Positions 1 through 9,702 of a DNA stretch of 64,000 nucleotides are shown here, one piece after another. The stretch is from the NCBI RefSeq assembly GCF_005502935.1, contig NZ_SCMP01000004.1, forward strand, positions 248,001 through 312,000. Direction: 5' to 3'. Under the pieces are notes generated by a model. The model was not told the DNA's origin and did not search any database. It saw nothing but the letters and a program-made list of their open reading frames with translations. The first letter of the stretch is position 1. Every line of letters begins with the position of its first letter. A program made the position numbers and the translations under genes. The DNA comes from Pseudomonas sp. 2FG. GTDB lineage: Bacteria; Pseudomonadota; Gammaproteobacteria; Pseudomonadales; Pseudomonadaceae.

Positions 1-238
1 CCTCGGCCCGATCCTCTGCCAGACCCAAGCCACCCTTGACGCCGCCGGTCTTGGCCCGCGACAGGTAACAGGTCACGCCTTCGACCTTGGGATCGTCAAA
101 CGCCTCGACGACGATCTTGTCGTTCGGCCCCACCCACTTGAACACCGTGGAGACCTGACCGACCTCCTCCGCACTCACCCCAGACGACAGCAGCGGCAAC
201 ACCAGCAGCGCACCCAGCAATCCATTAGCTATTCGCAT
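1..238 (-). CDS. creA: CreA family periplasmic protein (partial, C-terminus outside window)
   Basis: The reverse strand from 238 reads [20 protein letters not shown], a signal peptide of about 22 residues, followed by a mature start with [11 protein letters not shown] and [20 protein letters not shown]. This is the conserved N-terminal half of the CreA (DUF1425-like) family, whose members are about 155 residues long. About 79 residues are visible before the window edge. The molecular function of CreA is not established, despite its historical 'catabolite regulation' name. It starts 34 nt after the proB stop on the same strand, so it is probably the last gene of an obgE-proB-creA transcript. 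Confidence 0.85.
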   Translation of the reverse strand, partial: MRIANGLLGALLVLPLLSSGVSAEEVGQVSTVFKWVGPNDKIVVEAFDDPKVEGVTCYLSRAKTGGVKGGLGLAEDRAE

Positions 239-272
239 CAGCAAACTCCTTGCCGCCCGCAGGCAGACTCAC

Positions 273-1391
273 TCATACCAGAATCAAATTGTCGCGATGC
301 ACCAGCTCCGGCTCATCGACGTAACCCAGCAGTTTTTCGATAGCATCCGACGGCTGGCCGACGATTTTCTGCGCCTCGGCCGCGCTGTAGTTCGCCAGGC
401 CGCGCGCCACTTCGCGCCCATCTGGTCCGACGCACACCACCATTTCGCCGCGGCGGAAGCCGCCCTGCACGGCCTTCACCCCAACCGGCAACAGGCTCTT
501 GTGCCCTTGCTGCAAGGCCTTCACCGCCCCCGCATCCAACACCAGGGTGCCGCGCGTCTGCAGATGCCCGGCCAGCCACTGCTTGCGCGCCGCCAGCAAG
601 CCGCGCTCCGGCGTCAGCAGCGTACCGAGACGCTCGCCCGCCTTAAGTCGGGCCAATACGCGCTCGATGCCACCACCAACGATAATCGTGTGCGCCCCGG
701 AACGCGCCGCCAGCCGCGCCGCGCGCAGCTTGGTCTGCATGCCGCCACGCCCCAACGCGCCGCCCGTGCCGCCCGCCACCGCATCCAGCGCCGGATCGTC
801 CGCACGGGCTTCGTGGATCAATTGGGCATCGGGATTGTGCCGCGGATCGGCATCGAACATGCCATCGCGGTCGGTGAGGATAACCAGCAGGTCAGCCTCA
901 ACCAGGTTGGCCACCAGCGCGGCCAGGGTATCGTTGTCGCCGAAACGGATCTCGTCGGTGACCACAGTGTCATTCTCGTTGATCACCGGAATCGCACCGA
1001 GCTCGACCAGGGTGCGCAAGGTGCTGCGCGCATTCAGGTAACGCTTGCGATCGGACAGATCGTCATGGGTCAGCAATATCTGCGCGGTATGCCGACCATG
1101 CTGGGCAAAACTGGACTCCCAAGCCTGCACCAACCCCATCTGCCCCACCGCTGCCGCCGCCTGCAACTCATGGATGGCGCTGGGGCGCGAACTCCAGCCC
1201 AGCCGACTCATACCGGCCGCCACCGCCCCGGAGGACACCAGCACCAGCTCTACGCCCGCCTCGCGCAGCGCGACCATCTGCTCGACCCACACCGCCATGG
1301 CCGCCCGATCCAGGCCGCGCCCATCAGCCGTCAGCAGCGCACTGCCGATTTTCACCACCCAGCGCCGTGCGCCCGTCACCTTGTCCCGCAT
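273..1391 (-). CDS. proB: glutamate 5-kinase
   Basis: ProB phosphorylates L-glutamate, the first step of proline synthesis, in the cytoplasm. The chosen start at 1391 gives 372 residues, the usual Pseudomonas length. It begins [17 protein letters not shown], with the nucleotide-binding KIGS at 14-17 and SSGAVAAG at 53-60. The amino-acid kinase domain fills the first 260 residues or so, and a PUA domain ([12 protein letters not shown]... [16 protein letters not shown]) occupies roughly 278-355. The frame stays open 34 codons further upstream, but that extension is not like the family. An adjacent ATG one codon upstream is also possible. It lies 98 nt downstream of obgE and just before creA, the usual Pseudomonas order. 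Confidence 0.96.
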   Translation of the reverse strand: MRDKVTGARRWVVKIGSALLTADGRGLDRAAMAVWVEQMVALREAGVELVLVSSGAVAAGMSRLGWSSRPSAIHELQAAAAVGQMGLVQAWESSFAQHGRHTAQILLTHDDLSDRKRYLNARSTLRTLVELGAIPVINENDTVVTDEIRFGDNDTLAALVANLVEADLLVILTDRDGMFDADPRHNPDAQLIHEARADDPALDAVAGGTGGALGRGGMQTKLRAARLAARSGAHTIIVGGGIERVLARLKAGERLGTLLTPERGLLAARKQWLAGHLQTRGTLVLDAGAVKALQQGHKSLLPVGVKAVQGGFRRGEMVVCVGPDGREVARGLANYSAAEAQKIVGQPSDAIEKLLGYVDEPELVHRDNLILV

Positions 1392-1489
1392 CATCGTCCA
1401 ACCTTGGTCAGCGAGCGACGCGACCAGCCCGGCGCCACCCTTGCGATTAGTCAGCACAACGCCGCTATTCAGCGGCGTTGTGGTTTCAC

Positions 1490-2737
<1,248 letters not shown>

Positions 2738-2867
2738 CTAGATAACACAAGGAACATAAGACTTTTGCAAAATTTAGCCAAACAGCCCCGCTTAAGCACC
2801 TACAAGCAACGCCAGGAGGGGCAACAGCACCCAGACAATTTTGCAAAAGCCTCAAGGATACAGAAAC

Positions 2868-2898
2868 AAAAAAGCCCCGTCGCGAGACAGGGCTTTTC
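2868..2898 (-). terminator. Rho-independent terminator after rpmA
   Basis: Read on the minus strand, GAAAAGCCCTGTC, a CGCGA-like loop and GACGGGGCTTTTTT form a GC-rich stem with a short bulge, followed by a T-run. It lies 15 nt past the rpmA stop and upstream of obgE, so it would end or attenuate the rplU-rpmA message. Confidence 0.8.
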
Positions 2899-2912
2899 CA
2901 GCAACGTCGCGA

Positions 2913-3170
2913 TCAGGCCGCGATGACGCTCACGTAGCGACGACCGAAGGCGCCTTTAACTTCAAACTTGATCACGCCTTCCACTTTCGCGAACAGGGTG
3001 TGATCTTTACCCATGCCAACGCCATAACCGGCGTGGAACTGGGTGCCGCGCTGACGCACGATGATGTTGCCTGCCTTGATAGCCTGGCCGCCGTACATCT
3101 TCACGCCAAGGCGTTTAGATTCTGAGTCGCGACCGTTACGGGTAGAACCGCCAGCTTTTTTGTGTGCCAT
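2913..3170 (-). CDS. rpmA: 50S ribosomal protein L27
   Basis: This 85-residue basic protein begins [20 protein letters not shown], the invariant L27 N-terminus that reaches towards the peptidyl-transferase centre. The body carries GVKMYGGQ and the IIVRQRGT motif. There is no Firmicutes-type cleavable N-terminal extension. It lies 38 nt downstream of rplU on the same strand, the standard rplU-rpmA pair. Confidence 0.98.
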   Translation of the reverse strand: MAHKKAGGSTRNGRDSESKRLGVKMYGGQAIKAGNIIVRQRGTQFHAGYGVGMGKDHTLFAKVEGVIKFEVKGAFGRRYVSVIAA

Positions 3171-3208
3171 GAGTCAATACTCCAAATAAGGTATTAGGCC
3201 GAAACGAA

Positions 3209-3520
3209 TCAGGCCTGAATGCCGGTGATTTTGATCTCGGTGTACCACTGACGGTGACCTTGACGCTTCATGTGGTGCTTGCGACGGCGGAACTTGATGA
3301 TGGTCACTTTATCGTGGCGGCCTTGTGCAATCACTTCAGCCACAACTTTAGCGCCTTCAACAACCGGAGCGCCGATTTGAACGTCGTCGCCATTGCCGAT
3401 CAGCAGAACACGATCAAAAGTCACGGCTTCGCCAGTGGCGACTTCGAGCTTTTCGATCTTGAGGAATTCGCCTTCGGTGACCTTGTATTGCTTGCCACCG
3501 GTAACAATTACTGCGTACAT
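3209..3520 (-). CDS. rplU: 50S ribosomal protein L21
   Basis: The 103-residue product begins [20 protein letters not shown] and carries the [19 protein letters not shown]-binding segment near the C-terminus, both diagnostic of L21, a 23S rRNA-binding protein. It is the first gene of the rplU-rpmA unit and is divergent from ispB across about 240 nt. A plausible -10 (TATAAA) lies on the minus strand roughly 45 nt upstream of the start. Confidence 0.98.
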   Translation of the reverse strand: MYAVIVTGGKQYKVTEGEFLKIEKLEVATGEAVTFDRVLLIGNGDDVQIGAPVVEGAKVVAEVIAQGRHDKVTIIKFRRRKHHMKRQGHRQWYTEIKITGIQA

Positions 3521-3702
3521 AATTTTGCTCCGTTAAATCCTGCTCACCCAGCGCTTTATAGGAATAGTCGTCGGCTGGCATGGCTGCTCGGGGCCGGAAG
3601 GACGCCCTTGCAATTGCGTAAGGCAGGTGCTGCCCAGGGAAGTTCAGGGGCCGCGATTGTACGCAAGCCGCGCACGCTCCGCAAGCACCGCCGGCACTTG
3701 CC

Positions 3703-3731
3703 TTGACAGCCTCCACCCTGCCCCCTAGCAT
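3703..3731 (+). promoter_or_regulatory. sigma-70 type promoter of ispB
   Basis: TTGACA at 3703-3708 and TAGCAT at 3726-3731 are separated by exactly 17 nt and lie 32 nt upstream of the ispB ATG. The -35 is a perfect match and the -10 is 5 of 6 with the near-invariant first TA and last T. Assignment is by sequence only. Confidence 0.7.
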
Positions 3732-3763
3732 GCCGCGCAACCTTCGAGGAGCACTTGTCACTG

Positions 3764-4732
3764 ATGCAACCACAGGCCTTCTACCGCGTGGTAGCGGACG
3801 ATTTTACCGCTGTCGATGAGATCATCAGGCGGCAACTGGTTTCCCGCGTTCCGCTGGTGGAAAAAATCGGTGACTACATCATCTCCGCGGGAGGCAAACG
3901 CCTGCGCCCGCTGCTGGTGTTGCTCTGCGGCAAAGCCCTGGGCCGCCACGGCGACGATCTGCGACTGCTGGCCGCCACCATCGAGTTCCTGCATACCGCG
4001 ACCCTGCTGCATGACGACGTCGTCGACATGTCCGGCATGCGCCGTGGTCGCTCGACGGCCAATGCACTCTGGGGCAACGCACCGAGCGTACTGGTCGGTG
4101 ACTTCCTCTATTCACGCTCCTTCGAAATGCTGGTCGAGCTCGGCTCCCTGCCGGTGATGCAGATCCTGTCCCGGGCCACCCGCGTGATTGCCGAGGGCGA
4201 AGTGCTGCAACTGTCGAAGATTCGCGACGCCAGCACCAGCGAAGAGACCTATATGGAAGTCATCCGCGGCAAGACCGCGATGCTCTTCGAGGCCTCCACC
4301 CACAGCGCCGCGGCCCTGGTCGGCGCGTCTGTCGAGCAGACCGAAGCGCTGCGCACCTTTGGCGACCACCTCGGCGTGGCTTTCCAGTTGGTCGACGACC
4401 TACTCGACTACCGTGGCGATGCCGACACCCTGGGCAAAAACGTCGGCGACGATTTGGCCGAAGGCAAACCGACGCTGCCGCTGATCTACACCATGCGCGA
4501 AGGCAGCGCAGAGCAAGCCGCCCTGGTGCGCAAGGCCATTCAGCAAGGCGGCCTCGAGGATCTGGAAAGCATCCGTGCCGCCGTCGAGGCCGCTGGCGCC
4601 CTGGACTATACCGCCCAGCAAGCCCGTGACTATGCCGCACGTGCCATCGCCTGCCTGGACGCCCTGCCTGCCAGCGAATATCGCGACGCCCTGGTCGAGC
4701 TGAGCCGGTTCGCCGTGGCCCGCACCCACTGA
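3764..4732 (+). CDS. ispB: octaprenyl (polyprenyl) diphosphate synthase
   Basis: This trans-prenyltransferase builds the side chain of ubiquinone from farnesyl diphosphate and isopentenyl diphosphate. The 322-residue form beginning MQPQAFYRVVADDF shows GGKRLRP at 43-49, the first Asp-rich motif DDVVD at 84-88 and the second, DDLLD, at 211-215. AGGAG at 3747-3751 lies 12 nt before this ATG. An in-frame TTG at 3755 is only 3 nt from it, so ATG is preferred, though spacing is not decisive. It is divergent from rplU, as in other Pseudomonas. Confidence 0.95.
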   Translation: MQPQAFYRVVADDFTAVDEIIRRQLVSRVPLVEKIGDYIISAGGKRLRPLLVLLCGKALGRHGDDLRLLAATIEFLHTATLLHDDVVDMSGMRRGRSTANALWGNAPSVLVGDFLYSRSFEMLVELGSLPVMQILSRATRVIAEGEVLQLSKIRDASTSEETYMEVIRGKTAMLFEASTHSAAALVGASVEQTEALRTFGDHLGVAFQLVDDLLDYRGDADTLGKNVGDDLAEGKPTLPLIYTMREGSAEQAALVRKAIQQGGLEDLESIRAAVEAAGALDYTAQQARDYAARAIACLDALPASEYRDALVELSRFAVARTH

Positions 4733-4750
4733 GGGCTCGAAAGCTTCGCA

Positions 4751-4776
4751 AAGCCCGTCCCGCCGACGGGCTTTTT
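4751..4776 (+). terminator. Rho-independent terminator of ispB
   Basis: AAGCCCGTC at 4751-4759 pairs with GACGGGCTT at 4765-4773 around a CCGCC loop, followed by T residues. It lies 18 nt after the ispB stop. Confidence 0.85.
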
Positions 4777-4819
4777 CATGTCCCGCCAGAAAGAGCCAAT
4801 TACGGCTTGCTATTAATTT

Positions 4820-4838
4820 AATAGGAACTATTCTCATC
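4820..4838 (+). promoter_or_regulatory. candidate Fur box
   Basis: AATAGGAACTATTCTCATC lies in an AT-rich patch 24 nt before the start of the next gene. Its reverse complement begins GATGAGAATA, like many gammaproteobacterial Fur sites, but the match to the 19-bp consensus is only partial. I recall the P. aeruginosa gene at this position (PA4570) as iron-responsive, which supports but does not prove the site. Confidence 0.4.
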
Positions 4839-4861
4839 AACTCAAGAAAAGGAGATGAGCC

Positions 4862-5104
4862 ATGACCTATTTGATCGACGCTTGGCTGGACCGCCCGCAT
4901 CCTTACCTGCGCATCCTCCATCGCGACACCGGTGAAGTCTGCGCCATGCTGGAAGAGGAGGCGCTCGATGAACTGCGCGAACAGGGCGATCTGGATCTGA
5001 TCGGCCTGAACTCCAGCGAGCCGCTGGTGCTCAAGGAGTTGGTGCGCAGCCTGTTCCTGTTCAGCTACGCCCGTGCCTTGCGCCCGGCTGGCGAGGCGCA
5101 CTGA
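4862..5104 (+). CDS. small conserved Pseudomonas protein (PA4570-like), possibly iron-regulated
   Basis: This 80-residue acidic protein begins MTYLIDAWLDRPHPYLRILH and contains the run EEEALDELREQGDLDLIGL. No signal peptide, membrane segment, metal motif or named domain is visible. A strong ribosome-binding site (AAAAGGAGATGAGCC) precedes the ATG. It sits between ispB and fklB, as does the P. aeruginosa hypothetical protein PA4570, with its own AT-rich upstream region and its own terminator, so it is likely monocistronic. The function is unknown; control by iron is an inference from the upstream Fur-like sequence. Confidence 0.85.
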   Translation: MTYLIDAWLDRPHPYLRILHRDTGEVCAMLEEEALDELREQGDLDLIGLNSSEPLVLKELVRSLFLFSYARALRPAGEAH

Positions 5105-5120
5105 GCCACAGCCCAGAAGG

Positions 5121-5160
5121 CAAAAAGGCCGAGACTGCTCACGCACTCTCGGCCTTTTTG
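5121..5160. terminator. bidirectional terminator between convergent genes
   Basis: A perfect 14-bp inverted repeat, CAAAAAGGCCGAGA (5121-5134) and TCTCGGCCTTTTTG (5147-5160), has A- and T-runs on either side. It can therefore terminate both the plus-strand gene ending at 5104 and the minus-strand fklB ending at 5180. Confidence 0.9.
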
Positions 5161-5179
5161 CTACGGCGGCGCTGAAGCC

Positions 5180-5797
5180 TTAGAGGATTTCCAGCAGCTC
5201 GACGTCAAACACCAGCACGCTGTGCGGCGGGATGCTGCCGACGGCTTGGCCACCGTAGGCCAGCTCGCTCGGTACGTACAGGCGCCACTTGCTGCCTGCC
5301 GGCATCAGTTGCAACGCCTCGGTCCAACCAGCGATCACGCCACCCACCGGAAACTCCGCCGGCTGGCCACGCTCATAGGAGCTGTCGAATACCGTGCCGT
5401 CGATCAGGGTGCCGTGGTAGTGAGTACGCACGCTGTCTTCGCGGGACGGCTTGGCGCCTTCGCCAGCACTGAGCACTTCGTACTGCAGGCCGGAAGCCAG
5501 TTGAGTGATACCGGCACGCTTGGCGTTTTCAGCCAGGAAGGTCAGGCCTGCGCCAGCCGCGGCTTCAGCCTTAGCTTGTGCCTCGGCTTGCATAATTTCG
5601 CGGATCACCTTGAAGCTGGCGGACATTTCATCCTGACCAACCCGGCTGGCGTGGCCACGGAAAGCGTCGGTCAGCCCCACCAGAATGGCGTCCAGGCTCA
5701 CGCCCGGCGGCGGGTTGTCGCGCAATTGGTCACCCAGCTGACGGCCGATGCCGTAGCTGACGCGGGTTTCGTCAGTAGAGAGGTTGAGTTCGGACAT
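5180..5797 (-). CDS. fklB: FKBP-type peptidyl-prolyl cis-trans isomerase
   Basis: The protein catalyses prolyl isomerisation in protein folding. The start at 5797 gives 205 residues beginning MSELNLSTDETRVSYGIGRQ. The N-terminal 95 residues or so are the helical FKBP_N dimerisation region (SYGIGRQLGDQL ... LDAILVGLTDAF). The C-terminal 100 are the FKBP domain, with VRTHYHGTLIDGTVFDSSYERG, WTEALQLMPAGSKWRLYVPSELAYG and VLVFDVELLEI. No signal peptide is seen, so a cytoplasmic FklB-like form is likely. The open frame extends 15 codons upstream but lacks family similarity there. Confidence 0.94.
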   Translation of the reverse strand: MSELNLSTDETRVSYGIGRQLGDQLRDNPPPGVSLDAILVGLTDAFRGHASRVGQDEMSASFKVIREIMQAEAQAKAEAAAGAGLTFLAENAKRAGITQLASGLQYEVLSAGEGAKPSREDSVRTHYHGTLIDGTVFDSSYERGQPAEFPVGGVIAGWTEALQLMPAGSKWRLYVPSELAYGGQAVGSIPPHSVLVFDVELLEIL

Positions 5798-5986
5798 GGC
5801 AGGGCTCCGCTGAGGCAAAAAAAAGGTCGGCCAGCCTAGCACAGATGCCCCTGCCGCCCCACCACTGCGACGGCCGCTGGCGCAGCCGGGCTCACAGCCG
5901 AGCCCGCTAGCGGTCGGTGCTTTTCCTCGCGAAATTCCGGCCGCGCGCCCTGCCCAGGCCCGGCCAGCACGACGCCCTGATGGAGT

Positions 5987-6286
5987 TCAGCGAGATGGGG
6001 TCGGCCCCGGAATCTTCTGGGAACCTTCGGGCATACCGCACATTTCGTCATGCACCTCAGCCTGCACCAGATGGAACGCTGGTAGCTGCGGCAATGGGTG
6101 CAGCAACTCGCGGGCATGCTCCACCGAACGCAGGTGCAGGATGTGGCCCTGCCCATCTTTCAGCGTGAAGGGCCGACCGCCCACCCGCGCTTCCAGCAGG
6201 TAGTAGTTGCCCCCCTCGATGGAGATCAGGTTCAACTCGTCGATATGCCCAGCGCGGGCATGGGTAGAAAGGTCGTGCAGGTTCAT
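5987..6286 (-). CDS. DUF6482-like small conserved protein
   Basis: The 99-residue protein starts MNLHDLSTHARAGHIDELNL, preceded by GAGGTGCTGCC as ribosome-binding site, and contains GGNYYLLEARVGGRPFTLKD. This pattern is what I recall for the Pseudomonas DUF6482 family; no function is known. No signal peptide or membrane segment is seen. Its position between fklB and a yqhA copy matches P. aeruginosa PA4573. The 189-nt gap between it and fklB shows no other gene. Confidence 0.72.
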   Translation of the reverse strand: MNLHDLSTHARAGHIDELNLISIEGGNYYLLEARVGGRPFTLKDGQGHILHLRSVEHARELLHPLPQLPAFHLVQAEVHDEMCGMPEGSQKIPGPTPSR

Positions 6287-6425
6287 GGCAGCACCTCGCG
6301 CGCTCAACTTGTGCAAAAGCTATACAACTAAAGTCTTTGCAGAACGGCCAAGAAGCACAAGGCGACAACGCAACCGCCCGTCCGTTTCACCACGGCCGGG
6401 CGGCTTGCAGGGGCGACGGTGAGGC

Positions 6426-6577
6426 TCAGTGGTCGTGCTTGGTCGCTTGTCCAGATAGCCCATGGCGAAGGCGGAGATCACGAAGGTCATGTGCAGAATC
6501 ACGGACCACATGATCTTGTCATTCTCGATTCTCTGCGCGTCCATAAACACCCGCAGCAAATGGATCGATGAATGCCT
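6426..6577 (-). pseudogene. yqhA: decayed yqhA (UPF0114) remnant: 5' two-thirds missing plus frameshift
   Basis: On the minus strand, [13 protein letters not shown] and [20 protein letters not shown] reproduce the C-terminal end of the UPF0114/YqhA inner-membrane protein, normally about 165 residues. Family similarity begins abruptly at about 6575; upstream codons read through an unrelated palindrome. After GYLDK, restoring one missing base gives R-TKHDH-stop, matching the YqhA C-terminus, with the TGA at 6426-6428. The fragment is therefore both truncated and frameshifted near 6443. In P. aeruginosa the intact gene holds this position (PA4574). Confidence 0.85.
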
Positions 6578-6581
6578 TTTC

Positions 6582-6616
6582 CGGTTATCCACGGCCGCTG
6601 TGGATAACCTTGTGGA
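6582..6616. repeat. 35-bp repeat copy 1 with DnaA-box-like palindrome
   Basis: Arms GGTTATCCAC (6583-6592) and GTGGATAACC (6600-6609) form a perfect 10-bp inverted repeat with a 7-nt spacer. The inner sequences TTATCCACG and TGTGGATAA resemble the DnaA box TTATCCACA (8 of 9, and a perfect match in reverse). The 35-bp segment recurs in direct orientation at 7102-7136 with 29 of 35 identities. It lies directly beside the breakpoint of the yqhA remnant. Confidence 0.8.
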
Positions 6617-6695
6617 AGGGCTCAGGATAGAGCGCGCCACAGGCCCTGGTGCGCAGGCTGGCGAGGATTGCTCAAAAACCGAGCAATGCTGGCGT

Positions 6696-7037
6696 TCAGG
6701 TCTCCGGGCGGAACTGATAGTCGCCCAAATGACGGCCGCGCTCAGCGTTCAACCGGCGCAATTCGGCCTGCATATGCAAACACCAGATAGAGGGGTCGCA
6801 GGCTTCGACATAGCCCAGCACTGCGAGGTTTTCGGCGATTGCAGAGAGTACCGACTCTGCCACAAAAGGCCCGTGGAACGGGCCTTGCGCCTTAATCGCA
6901 GAGGGCTGAGCGCCGGCCATCCCGGCGGCGCAAAGGAGAGTCCAGAGTCCATTTTCGCCAGCCAGAGGGCGAATCACACACTCGATGCGTGTGGTCAGTC
7001 CCAGGCATTGGCGGGTAAGGCAGAGGCTGCGCGGCAT
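6696..7037 (-). CDS. conserved Pseudomonas hypothetical protein (PA4575-like)
   Basis: The 113-residue protein starts [20 protein letters not shown] after a GGGAGG site. It contains [20 protein letters not shown] in the first half and [20 protein letters not shown] near the end. It matches my recollection of the hypothetical protein upstream of the LonB-like protease in P. aeruginosa; no domain or activity can be assigned. A moderately hydrophobic stretch ([13 protein letters not shown]) is too short for a confident membrane helix. Both sides of the gene are bracketed by copies of a 35-bp DnaA-box-like repeat. Confidence 0.7.
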   Translation of the reverse strand: MPRSLCLTRQCLGLTTRIECVIRPLAGENGLWTLLCAAGMAGAQPSAIKAQGPFHGPFVAESVLSAIAENLAVLGYVEACDPSIWCLHMQAELRRLNAERGRHLGDYQFRPET

Positions 7038-7101
7038 ATCGGCGGCCCTCCCGAGGTCTGGCCTTCAGACTACACCCCGCCAGGCGGTTCAGGGAAGTCT
7101 G

Positions 7102-7136
7102 CGGTTATCCCCGTTTGCTGTGGATAACTCTGTGGA
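7102..7136. repeat. 35-bp repeat copy 2 (DnaA-box-like palindrome)
   Basis: GTTATCC (7104-7110) and GGATAAC (7122-7128) are inverted. With the flanking CTGTGGA the segment is 29 of 35 identical to 6582-6616, in the same orientation, with starts 520 bp apart. It contains a perfect reverse DnaA box, TGTGGATAA (7120-7128), followed closely by a second TGTGGA. Confidence 0.75.
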
Positions 7137-7245
7137 CGACACGTGGGAAAGCCGGGCTAGATGCCAGCCGCCGTGGCTGGCGCCAACCTGCTCAATGACT
7201 GACCAGCCACTGAGCAGCCAGCCAGCTCATCGCGCGCCACAAGCC

Positions 7246-9702
7246 TCATCCTGCGGCTTTGCTGTCCTGCAGTTTATCTGCCGGCACCGGGCTCTTGGGC
7301 TTGTCCTCTTCCGCGTCTTTCTCGTCGTCCCCCAGCTCCAGTTCGGCGATCTCACGCAGTCGCTCGACCACCCGCGCATTAACGCTACCCTCGGGAAACT
7401 GGCCGTCGGCATCCGGCGTACCGACGGCCTCGCCCACCAGCAAGCCAAGCGCCTCGTCGACCTGGCGCACCGCGTAGACATTGAACAGGCCGGCACGCAC
7501 CGCCTGCAGCACGCGCTCATCGAGCATCAAGGTGGCGACGTTGGCGTGCGGGATGATCACGCCCTGCTCGCCGGTCAGGCCGCGCGCCTCGCAGAGCCGG
7601 AAGAAGCCTTCGATCTTCTCGTTGACCCCACCGACCGCCTGCACCTCACCGAACTGGTTGATCGAGCCGGTGATGGCGTAGCACTGCTTCAAGGGTGTAC
7701 GCGATAGCGCAGAGATCAGCGTGCAGACCTCACCCAGCGAGGCACTGTCGCCGTCGACATAGCCGTAGGACTGCTCCAGGGCGATGCTGGCGGAAATCGC
7801 CAGGGGAAACGCCTGGGCGTAACGGCTGCCGAGGTAGCCTGTGAGGATCATCACGCCCTTGGAGTGGATCGGCTGGCCGAGATTGACTTCGCGCTCGATG
7901 TCGACGATGCCACTGCTGCCCGGATACACCGTGGCGGAAATCCGCGCCGGTACCCCGAAGGCCGAATCGCCGACCTCCAATACCGTCAGGCCGTTGCACT
8001 TGCCGACCGCGGCACCGGCGGTGTCGATCAGGATGATGCCGGCCAGCATGTCATCGAGAATCCGCGCCGAGACCCGCCCGGTGCGCGTGGCCTTGGCCTT
8101 CAATGCCCGCTCGATATGCCCGGCGTCGGTCACCGTATCGTTGGCCAACTGGCGGATAAAATCGGCTTCGCTGACCAGCTGGAACAGATCGCCGATACGC
8201 GCCGACAAACGCCCCTGGTGCTCGGCCAGGCGCGCGCTGTAGGTCGCCAGCCGCGCCACCGCGCCAGACGTCAGCGGCGCCATGCCTTCTTCCGAGGTGC
8301 GGGTCTTCATCAGTTGCGCAAACTGCTCCAGGCTGTCGTCGGCCAGCGGGATGTCTTCATCGAAATCCACCAGCACGCGGAACATCTCCTGGAAGTCCGG
8401 ATCATGGTCCTGCAGGGCGTAATACAGCTGGCGCGAGCCGATGATGATGACCTTGATCTGCAGCGGAATCACTTGCGGGGTCAGGGTGACCGTCGCCAAA
8501 CGCCCCAGTTCGCCGAGCGGCGATTCCATCTTCAACTTGCGCGCATGCAGGGCGCGCTTCAGCGCATCCCAGACAAACGGCTCGCCAAGCATCTTCTCCG
8601 CCTCCAGAACCAGGAAGCCGCCGTTGGCTCGGTGTAACGCCCCCGGCCGCAACTGCCGATAGCTGGTGTAGAGCGCGCCCTGGTCGGTGCTGTGCTCGAT
8701 GCGGCCGAACAGGTTGTCGTAGGTCGGGTGCGACTCGAACACCACCGGCGCGCCGCCGCTGACGTGATGGCCGACCACCAGGCTGGGGCTGTACTGCTCT
8801 TCCAGCAACTTGCGGGCTTGCGCATCGAGCTTGTTTTCATCCACCAACTGCTCGACCACGGTTTTCAGCAGATTGACCTGCACGGCTTGCAGGTAGGCGC
8901 AGACCCCGGCGTTTTCCGCGTATTTCTCCGACAGCGGCGCGAGCAGCGGCTGCAGGGCGATGGTGATGGTTTCCTCGTTCAAGTGACGCAGCTGATTGCT
9001 CGACTCGCGCTTCCATTGCGGCAAGCTGGCCAGCTCTTCGTTGAGGCGCTCCTCCAGCGCCGAAATATCGGCGTGGTAGCGGTCACGCTCGGCCTCTGGC
9101 AGTTGCGCGAACTCGGCCTCGTCCAGCGCCTTGCCGTCTTTCATCGGCGTGAAGGCGATGTTGCTGTTGTCGCGGAAGAGGGCGATTTCCTTTTCCAGCG
9201 AGAGCCGCTCGATCACATCCAGCGCACGGTCGTAACGCTGGTTGAACGCGCGGTCGATGGCGCTTTTCTTCTGCTGATAGGCCGGGTGCTCGAACACCGC
9301 CGGGAAGGTCGCCAGCAGGTTGTCGATCAGCACCTCGATATCGCTGATAAAGGCGCTCGCGGTGCCCGGCGGCAGCTCCAGCGCACGCGGCTCGCGCGGC
9401 TCGTCGAAATGATTGACGTAGACCCAGTCCGCCGGCGTTTCCAGGCGCTTGGCCTCGGCCTTGAGGTAACGCTTCACGAAGGAGAAACGGCCGGTGCCCG
9501 GCTCGCCCATGACAAACACGTTGTAACCGGGGCGCGGCATCGCCACGCCAAACTGCAGGGCTTCTACCGCACGTTCCTGGCCGAGCACGCCGCGGAAGGG
9601 CTCCAGATCATCGGTGACGGTGAAGTTGAACTGGCTGGCATCGAAGGGACGAGTCAGTGCATCGGGCGCCAGGCGCAGGCCGGCAGCAACGGGATCAGGC
9701 AT
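7246..9702 (-). CDS. LonB-like ATP-dependent protease (AAA_32 / Lon C-terminal domain)
   Basis: The 818-residue protein is related to the Lon-like YcbZ/LonH group and to P. aeruginosa PA4576. The N-terminal part has a Walker A-like GEPGTGRF at 66-73, with Arg where classical P-loops have Lys. A long helical insertion follows, then the AAA core (FLVLEAEKML, IIIGSRQLYYAL). The C-terminal Lon protease domain has the Ser-Lys dyad: S653 in YVDGDSASLGE and K696 in VGGVNEKIEG. Their spacing of 43 equals that of E. coli Lon S679/K722. It is presumably a cytosolic quality-control protease; substrates are unknown. The tail is acidic and lysine-rich. Confidence 0.9.
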   Translation of the reverse strand: MPDPVAAGLRLAPDALTRPFDASQFNFTVTDDLEPFRGVLGQERAVEALQFGVAMPRPGYNVFVMGEPGTGRFSFVKRYLKAEAKRLETPADWVYVNHFDEPREPRALELPPGTASAFISDIEVLIDNLLATFPAVFEHPAYQQKKSAIDRAFNQRYDRALDVIERLSLEKEIALFRDNSNIAFTPMKDGKALDEAEFAQLPEAERDRYHADISALEERLNEELASLPQWKRESSNQLRHLNEETITIALQPLLAPLSEKYAENAGVCAYLQAVQVNLLKTVVEQLVDENKLDAQARKLLEEQYSPSLVVGHHVSGGAPVVFESHPTYDNLFGRIEHSTDQGALYTSYRQLRPGALHRANGGFLVLEAEKMLGEPFVWDALKRALHARKLKMESPLGELGRLATVTLTPQVIPLQIKVIIIGSRQLYYALQDHDPDFQEMFRVLVDFDEDIPLADDSLEQFAQLMKTRTSEEGMAPLTSGAVARLATYSARLAEHQGRLSARIGDLFQLVSEADFIRQLANDTVTDAGHIERALKAKATRTGRVSARILDDMLAGIILIDTAGAAVGKCNGLTVLEVGDSAFGVPARISATVYPGSSGIVDIEREVNLGQPIHSKGVMILTGYLGSRYAQAFPLAISASIALEQSYGYVDGDSASLGEVCTLISALSRTPLKQCYAITGSINQFGEVQAVGGVNEKIEGFFRLCEARGLTGEQGVIIPHANVATLMLDERVLQAVRAGLFNVYAVRQVDEALGLLVGEAVGTPDADGQFPEGSVNARVVERLREIAELELGDDEKDAEEDKPKSPVPADKLQDSKAAG

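Noticed and set aside
7246..9702. Long plus-strand open frames opposite the LonB-like gene (for example 8692-9792)
   Set aside because: In GC-rich DNA the reverse frame of a real gene often stays open. These have no family similarity, while the minus strand encodes a full protease.
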